Below, piece after piece: positions 60,101 to 64,000 of a stretch of DNA of 64,000 nucleotides; positions within the stretch are counted from its first letter, which is position 1; the number at the start of each line of letters is the position of its first letter. Under the pieces are notes generated by a model. That model was not told the origin of the DNA. It saw only the letters and a list, made by a program, of their open reading frames with translations, and did not search any database. The stretch comes from Haematobia irritans (Eukaryota; Arthropoda; Insecta; Diptera; Muscidae): contig NW_027445841.1 of assembly GCF_050003625.1 (NCBI RefSeq), forward strand, positions 806,001-870,000. The letters run 5' to 3'. Position numbers and translations under genes: made by a program.

Positions 60101-63100
60101 TATATGAAAAACTTCTTTTGGCCATATCTCCTTAAATATGCGTCCTAGAGCGAAAAGGATGATAATTCGTGACCACCCTCAAAAAATTGAAAAATACACC
60201 CAAAACCTAAAAAAATTGAAATTTTTATATGAAAAACTTCTTTTGGCCATATCTCCTAAACTAAGCGTCCTAGAGCAAAAAGGACAATAATTCGTGACCA
60301 CCCTCAAAAAATTGAAAAATCCACCCAACACCTAAAAAATTGAAATGTTTATATAAAAAACTTCTTTTGGCCATATCTCCTAAACTAAGCGTCCTACAGC
60401 GAAAAGGAGGATAATTCGTGACCACCCTCAAAAATTTGAAAAATCCACCCAAAACCTAAAAAAATTGAAATTTTTATATGAAAAACTTCTTTTGGCCATA
60501 TCTCCTAAACTAAGCGTCCTAGAGCGAAAAGGACGATAATTCGTGTCTACCCTTGAAAAATCCACCCAAAACCTAAAAAAATTGAAATTTTTATATGAAA
60601 AACTTCTTTTGGCCATATCTCCTTAAATATGCGTCCTAGAGCGAAAAGGATGATAATTCGTGACCACCCTCAAAAAATTGAAAAATCCACCCGAAACCTA
60701 AAAAAATTGAATTTTTTATACGAAAAACTTCTTTTGGCCATATCTCCTTAAATATGCGTCCTAGAGCGAAAAGGACGATAATTCGTGACCACCCTCAAAA
60801 AGTTGAAAAATCCACTCAAAACCTAAAAAAATTTTAATTTTTATATGAAAAACTTCTTTTGGCCATATCTCCTTAAATATGCGTCCTAGAGCGAAATGGG
60901 CAATAATTCGTGACCACCCTTGAAAAATCCACCCAAAACCTAAAAAAATTGAAATTTTTATATGAAAAACTTCTTTTGGCCATATCTCCTAAACTAAGCG
61001 TCCTAGAGCGAAAAGGACGATAATTCGTGTCTACCCTTGAAAAATCCACCCAAAACCTAAAAAAATTGAAATTTTTATATGAAAAACTTCTTTTGGCCAT
61101 ATCTCCTTAAATATGCGTCCTAGAGCGAAAAGGATGATAATTCGTGACCACCCTCAAAAAATTGAAAAATCCACCCAAAACCTAAAAAAATTGAAATTTT
61201 TATATGAAAAACTTCTTTTGGCCATATCTCCTAAACTAAGCGTCCTAGAGCGAAAAGGACGATAATTCGTGACTACCCTTGAAAAATCCACCCAAAACCT
61301 AAAAAAATTGAAATTTTTATATGAAAAACTTCTTTTGGCCATATCTCCTTAAATATGCGTCCTAGAGCGAAAAGGATGATAATTCGTGACCACCCTCAAA
61401 AAATTGAAAAATCCACCCAAAACCTAAAAAAATGGAAATTTTTATATGAAAAACTTCTTTTGGCCATATCTCCTAAACTAAGCGTCCTAGAGCGAAAAGG
61501 ACAATAATTCGTGACCACCCTCAAAAAATTGAAAAATCCACCTAACACCTAAAAAATTGAAATTTTTATATAAAAAACTTCTTTTGGCCATATCTCCTAA
61601 ACTAAGCGTCCTAGAGCGAAAAGGACGATAATTCGTGACCACCCTCAAAAATTTGAAAAATCCACCCAAAACCTAAAAAAATTGAAATTTTTATATGAAA
61701 AACTCCTTTTGGCCATATCTCCTAAACTAAGCGTCCTAGAGCGAAAAGGACGATAATTCGTGACTACCCTTGAAAAATCCACCCAAAACCTAAAAAAATT
61801 GAAATTTTTATATGAAAAACTTCTTTTGGCCATATCTCCTTAAATATGGGTCCTAGAGCGAAAAGGACGATAATTCGTGACCACCCTCAAAAAGTTGAAA
61901 AATCCACCCAAAACCTAAAAAAATTGAAATTTTTATATGAAAAACTTCTTTTGGCCATATCTCCTAAACTAAGCGTCCTAGAGCGAAAAGGACGATAATT
62001 CGTGACCACCCTCAAAAAATTCAAAAATCCACCCAAAACCTAAAAAAAAATGGAATTTTTATATGAAAAACTTCTTTTGGCCATATCTCCTTAAATATGC
62101 GTCCTAGAGCGAAAAGGATGATAATTCGTGACCATCCTCAAAAAATTGAAAAATCCACCCAAAACCTAATAAAATTGAAATTTTTATATGAAAAACTTCT
62201 TTTGGCCATATCTCCTTAAATATGCGTCCTAGAGCGAAAAGGATGATAATTCGTGACCACCCTCAAAAAGTTGAAAACTCTTCTTTTTGCCATATCTCCT
62301 TCTTCTGGCCATATCTCCTTAAATATGCGTCCTACAGCGAAAAGGACGATAATTCGTGACCACCATCAAAAAATTGAAAAACCCACCCAAAGCCTAAAAA
62401 AATTGCAATTTTTATATGAAAAACTTCTTTTGGCCATATCTCCTAAACTAAACATCCTAGAGCGAAAAGGGCAATAATACGTGACCACCCTCAAAAAATT
62501 GAAGACTCCACCCAAAACCTAAACAAATTGAAATTTTTATATGAAAAACTTCTTTTGGCCATATCTCCTTAAATATGCGTCCTAGAGCGAAAAGGATGAT
62601 AATTCGTGACCACCCTCAAAAAATTGAAAAATCCACCCAAAACCTAATAAAATTGAAATTTTTATATGAAAAACTTCTTTTGGCCATATCTCCTTAAATA
62701 TGCGTCCTAGAGCGAAAAGGATGATAATTCGTGACCACCATCAAAAAATTGAAAAATCCACCCAAAACCTAATAAAATTGAAATTTTTATATGAAAAACT
62801 TCTTTTGGCCATATCTCCTAAACTAAGCCTCCTAGAGCGAAAAGGACGATAATTCGTGACCACCCTCAAAAAATTGAAAAATCCACCCAAAACCTAAAAA
62901 AATTTAAATTTTTATATGAAAAACTTCTTTTGGCCATATCTCCTAAACTAAGCGTCCTAGAGCGAAATGGGCAATAATTCGTGACAATCCTCAAAAAATT
63001 GAAAAATCCACCCAAAACCTAATAAAATTGAAATTTTTATATGAAAAACTTCTTTTGGCCATATCTCCTAAACTAAGCCTCCTAGAGCGAAAAGGACGAT

Positions 63101-64000
63101 ATTTCGTGACCACCCTCAAAAATTTCAAAAATACACCCAAAACCTAAAAAAATTGAAATTTTTATATAAAAAACTTCTTTTGGCCATATCTCCTAAACTA
63201 AGCGTCCTAGAGCGAAAAGGAGCATAATTCGTGACCACCCTCAAACATTTGAAAAATCCACCCAAATCCTAAAAAAATTTAAATTTTTATATGAAAAACT
63301 TCTTTTGGCCATATCTCCTTAAATATGCGTCCTAGAGCGAAAAGGACGATAATTCGTGACCACCCTTAAAAAATTGAAAAATCCACCCAAAACCTAAAAA
63401 AATTGAAATTTTTATATGAAAAACTTCTTTTGGCCATATCTCCTAAACTAAGCGTCCTAGAGCGAAAAGGATGATAATTCGTGACCACCCTCAAAAAATT
63501 GAAAAATCCACCCAAATCCTAAAAAAATTGAAATTTTTATATGAAAAACTTCTTTTGGCCATATCTCCTTAAATATGCTTCCTAGAGCGAAAAGGACGAT
63601 AATTCGTGACCACCCTTAAAAAATTGAAAAATCCACCCAAAACCTAAAAAAATTGAAATTTTTATATGAAAAACTTCTTTTGGCCATATCTCCTTAAATA
63701 TGCGTCCTAGAGCGAAAAGAATGATAATTCGTGACCACCCTCAAAAAATTGAAAAATACACCCAAAACCTAAAAAAATTGAAATTTTTATATGAAAAACT
63801 TCTTTTGGCCATATCTCCTAAACTAAGCGTCCTAGAGCGAAAAGGACAATAATTCGTGACCACCCTCAAAAAATTGAAAAATCCACCCAACACCTAAAAA
63901 ATTGAAATTTTTATATAAAAAACTTCTTTTGGCCATATCTCCTAAACTAAGCGTCCTAGAGCGAAAAGGACGATAATTCGTGACCACCCTCAAAAATTTG
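57104..64000 (+). repeat. Satellite array, right block
   Basis: About 55 monomers in the same orientation and with the same variant classes as the main block, including 117-bp units and 103-bp hybrids (59558, 62244). Local duplications are seen: 58342-58530 resembles 58833-59021 (offset 491), and 58184-58530 resembles 60270-60616 (offset 2086). The array continues past the window edge. No gene was found. Confidence 0.97.

Overview
The window is almost entirely one tandem satellite array interrupted by two retrotransposons. It looks like heterochromatic (pericentromeric or similar) DNA from an arthropod, most probably an insect. The evidence for an animal host is the pair of elements: a Copia-type LTR retrotransposon primed by an internal fragment of initiator tRNA-Met, and a LOA/Jockey-like non-LTR element with an ORF1 that resembles the insect DUF4780 family. 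I cannot name a species. There are no bacterial-type genes, operons, CRISPR arrays, rRNA or tRNA genes, and I see no host protein-coding gene.

Layout. Satellite occupies 1-383, 4975-55422 and 57104-64000: about 57.7 kb, or roughly 460-470 monomers by arithmetic. All monomers have the same orientation. The basic monomer is 125 bp and about 33% GC (references: 15349-15473 and 14168-14292). It exists in two main haplotypes that differ in a 15-bp core: the 'TTAAATATG' type and the 'AAACTAAG' type. Recurrent length variants are 87, 103, 117 and 144 bp. The array carries many larger duplications; the biggest is a nearly identical 5.77-kb tandem pair (about 29890-35660 and 35660-41305). A 20-bp-arm fold-back occurs once in each copy of that pair.

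The Copia element (389-4969, minus strand) looks complete and very young. It has two apparently identical 250-bp LTRs, a perfect 5-bp target-site duplication (CCCTC), a primer-binding site, a polypurine tract and one uninterrupted 1298-residue Gag-Pol frame. That frame contains a CCHC knuckle, protease DSGA, a DD35E integrase, reverse transcriptase YVDD and RNase H. Two AT-hook-like motifs lie between integrase and reverse transcriptase, which is notable because the element sits in AT-rich satellite.

The LINE fragment (about 55423-57103, minus strand) keeps its 5' region, a whole ORF1 and the first ~130 residues of an ORF2 endonuclease. It has lost everything downstream, including reverse transcriptase and the 3' end. 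That is the reverse of ordinary LINE 5' truncation, and its satellite flanks do not rejoin in phase, so later recombination in the array is the likely cause.

The many 60-100-residue open frames across the array are by-products of stop-poor satellite sequence and are not annotated as genes. I did not find a new cellular system. The most notable items are the AT-hook Copia in satellite, the fold-back junction, the nested duplication structure, the phased A-tracts in the monomer and the 3'-truncated LINE.
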